From: an uncultured Anaerosporobacter sp. | GTDB taxonomy: Bacteria > Bacillota > Clostridia > Lachnospirales > Lachnospiraceae | Length of the DNA: 5,848 bases | Direction of reading: 5' to 3' | Assembly (NCBI GenBank): GCA_945787925.1 | Contig: CALZJY010000144.1 | Span: forward strand, 1-5,848 | Shown: piece by piece, positions 4,329-5,848 of the stretch | How positions within the stretch are numbered: position 1 is the first letter of the stretch | Layout of the letters: each line of letters begins with the position of its first letter | Notes under the pieces: model-generated | What the model saw: the letters and a program-made list of their open reading frames with translations, nothing else | The model's database searches: none | Told to the model about the DNA's origin: nothing | Program-made: the position numbers and the translations under genes

Positions 4329-5848
4329 TTGGCTGGAAGAGAATATCCGTTAGAACTTACCAGAAATATCGGTATCATGGCTCACATCGATGCAGGTAAA
4401 ACTACATTAACTGAGCGTATCCTTTATTACACTGGTGTAAACTACAAAATCGGTGATACTCATGAAGGTACTGCTACTATGGACTGGATGGAGCAGGAAC
4501 AAGAAAGAGGTATCACAATCACTTCAGCTGCAACTACATGTCACTGGACTCCACAAGTTGAGACTAAAGTGGCTGCAGGTGCAAAAGAACATCGTATCAA
4601 CATCATCGATACTCCAGGACACGTTGACTTCACAGTAGAAGTAGAACGTTCTTTACGTGTACTTGATGGTGCGGTAGGTGTATTCTGTGCTAAAGGTGGT
4701 GTAGAACCACAATCCGAAAACGTATGGCGTCAAGCTGACACATACAACGTACCTCGTATGGCATTCATCAACAAGATGGATATCTTAGGTGCTGACTTCT
4801 ACAACGCTGTAGAACAAATCAAAACTCGTTTAGGTAAAAATGCAATCTGTCTTCAATTACCAATCGGTAAAGAAGATGAATTCCAAGGTATTATCGATTT
4901 ATTCGAAATGCAAGCATACATCTACAACGATGATAAGGGTGAAGACATCTCCGTATGTGAAATCCCTGAAGATATGAAAGATGATGCTGAATTATATCAC
5001 TCTGAATTAGTAGAAAAAATCTGCGAATTAGATGATGATTTAATGATGGCTTATCTTGAAGGTGAAGAACCTTCTGTTGAAGAACTTAAAGCAGTTCTTA
5101 GAAAAGCAACATGCGAATGTACAGCTGTACCAGTATGTTGTGGTTCCGCATACAGAAACAAAGGTGTTCAAAAATTACTTGATGCAATTCTTGCATACAT
5201 GCCAGCTCCAACTGACATCCCAGCTATCAAGGGTGTTGATTTAGATGGTAACGAAGTAGAAAAACACTCTTCTGATGACGAACCATTTGCTGCATTAGCA
5301 TTCAAGATCATGGCTGACCCATTCGTAGGTAAGTTAGCGTTCTTCCGTGTTTACTCCGGATCTATCGCTTCTGGATCTTATGTATTAAATGCAACAAAAG
5401 ACAAAAAAGAACGTGTAGGTCGTATCCTTCAAATGCACGCTAACAAGAGAGAAGAACTTGATAGAGTATACGCAGGTGATATCGCAGCTGCTGTTGGTTT
5501 CAAAGTAACAACAACTGGTGATACAATCTGTGATGAAAAACATCCAGTAATTCTTGAATCCATGGAATTCCCAGAACCAGTTATCGAATTAGCGATCGAA
5601 CCTAAGACTAAAGCTGGTCAAGGTAAAATGGGTGAAGCTCTTGCTAAACTTGCTGAAGAAGATCCAACATTCAGAGCTCACACTGATCAAGAAACAGGTC
5701 AAACAATCATCGCTGGTATGGGTGAACTTCACCTTGAAATCATCGTAGATCGTTTACTTCGTGAATTCAAAGTAGAAGCTAACGTTGGTGCTCCTCAGGT
5801 AGCATACAAAGAAACATTCACTAAAGCAGTGGATATCGATTCTAAATA
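4329..5848 (+). CDS. fusA: Elongation factor G (3' end beyond window)
   Basis: EF-G is the GTPase that drives tRNA-mRNA translocation and, with RRF, ribosome recycling. From the TTG start the protein reads MAGREYPLELTRNIGIMAHIDAG; 506 of about 700 residues are visible with no stop. GTPase motifs: P-loop AHIDAGKT (18-25), switch I ending RGITITSAATT (60-70), DTPGH (94-98) with the catalytic-region His98, NKMD (148-151) and the G5 Ser-Ala at 273-274. Domain II starts near 318 (EPFAALAFK) and domain III near 412 (MEFPEPVIELAIEPK). The visible part ends early in domain IV (YKETFTKAV), so the domain IV tip and domain V are missing. Between switch I and DTPGH there is a segment (about 71-88) some ten residues longer than I recall for Bacillus EF-G. 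Position after rpsL-rpsG marks it as the canonical str-operon EF-G rather than a paralogue. Confidence 0.98.
   Translation, partial: MAGREYPLELTRNIGIMAHIDAGKTTLTERILYYTGVNYKIGDTHEGTATMDWMEQEQERGITITSAATTCHWTPQVETKVAAGAKEHRINIIDTPGHVDFTVEVERSLRVLDGAVGVFCAKGGVEPQSENVWRQADTYNVPRMAFINKMDILGADFYNAVEQIKTRLGKNAICLQLPIGKEDEFQGIIDLFEMQAYIYNDDKGEDISVCEIPEDMKDDAELYHSELVEKICELDDDLMMAYLEGEEPSVEELKAVLRKATCECTAVPVCCGSAYRNKGVQKLLDAILAYMPAPTDIPAIKGVDLDGNEVEKHSSDDEPFAALAFKIMADPFVGKLAFFRVYSGSIASGSYVLNATKDKKERVGRILQMHANKREELDRVYAGDIAAAVGFKVTTTGDTICDEKHPVILESMEFPEPVIELAIEPKTKAGQGKMGEALAKLAEEDPTFRAHTDQETGQTIIAGMGELHLEIIVDRLLREFKVEANVGAPQVAYKETFTKAVDIDSK

Noticed and set aside
1..5848. CRISPR array, insertion sequence, tRNA or rRNA gene
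   Set aside because: No regularly spaced repeats, transposase frame, terminal inverted repeats or tRNA/rRNA sequence was seen on either strand.

Overview
The window is a stretch of core housekeeping DNA from a low-GC Bacillota. It is most likely a clostridium of the Lachnospiraceae type. It holds the junction between the RNA polymerase operon and the str operon: the 3' two thirds of rpoC, then rpsL (S12), rpsG (S7) and the first ~506 codons of fusA (EF-G), all on the + strand. The organism call rests on strong AGGAGG-type ribosome binding sites, A/T-rich codon and spacer use, a beta' trigger loop without the large insertion found in enterobacteria, and an S12 with the Gram-positive N-terminal extension. 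The family-level call is from memory of protein sequences, not from a search.

Layout: rpoC runs from before the window to 2633 and ends in tandem stop codons, followed by a terminator-like hairpin (2644-2676). The 351-base gap to rpsL has no convincing gene. It holds an imperfect palindrome (2682-2716), a possible weak promoter (2755-2783) and a perfect-consensus vegetative promoter, TTGACA-17 bp-TATAAT (2878-2906), whose likely first base is G. rpsL is 2985-3404. A 240-base gap (3405-3644) then separates it from rpsG (3645-4115, GTG start). This gap contains a compact three-way-junction RNA candidate (3542-3603) and an upstream segment that could pair with it in an alternative fold. The rpsG-fusA gap (4116-4328) contains a UUCG-capped hairpin, a long GCAA-capped hairpin, a possible secondary promoter and a perfect 8-bp hairpin close to the fusA ribosome binding site. 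fusA starts at a TTG codon (4329) and runs off the window.

The genes serve transcription (beta') and translation (S12 and S7 in the 30S subunit, EF-G in translocation). The proteins are conventional; no new protein system is visible. The interest is in the unusually long, structured intergenic regions. They may carry ribosomal-protein feedback elements or attenuators, or they may be copies of a dispersed structured intergenic repeat. The two gaps flanking rpsL share the same two 8-mers (CGCGAACA and TTATGAAC) in the same order, which favours considering the repeat explanation. All structures were found by eye and remain inferences.
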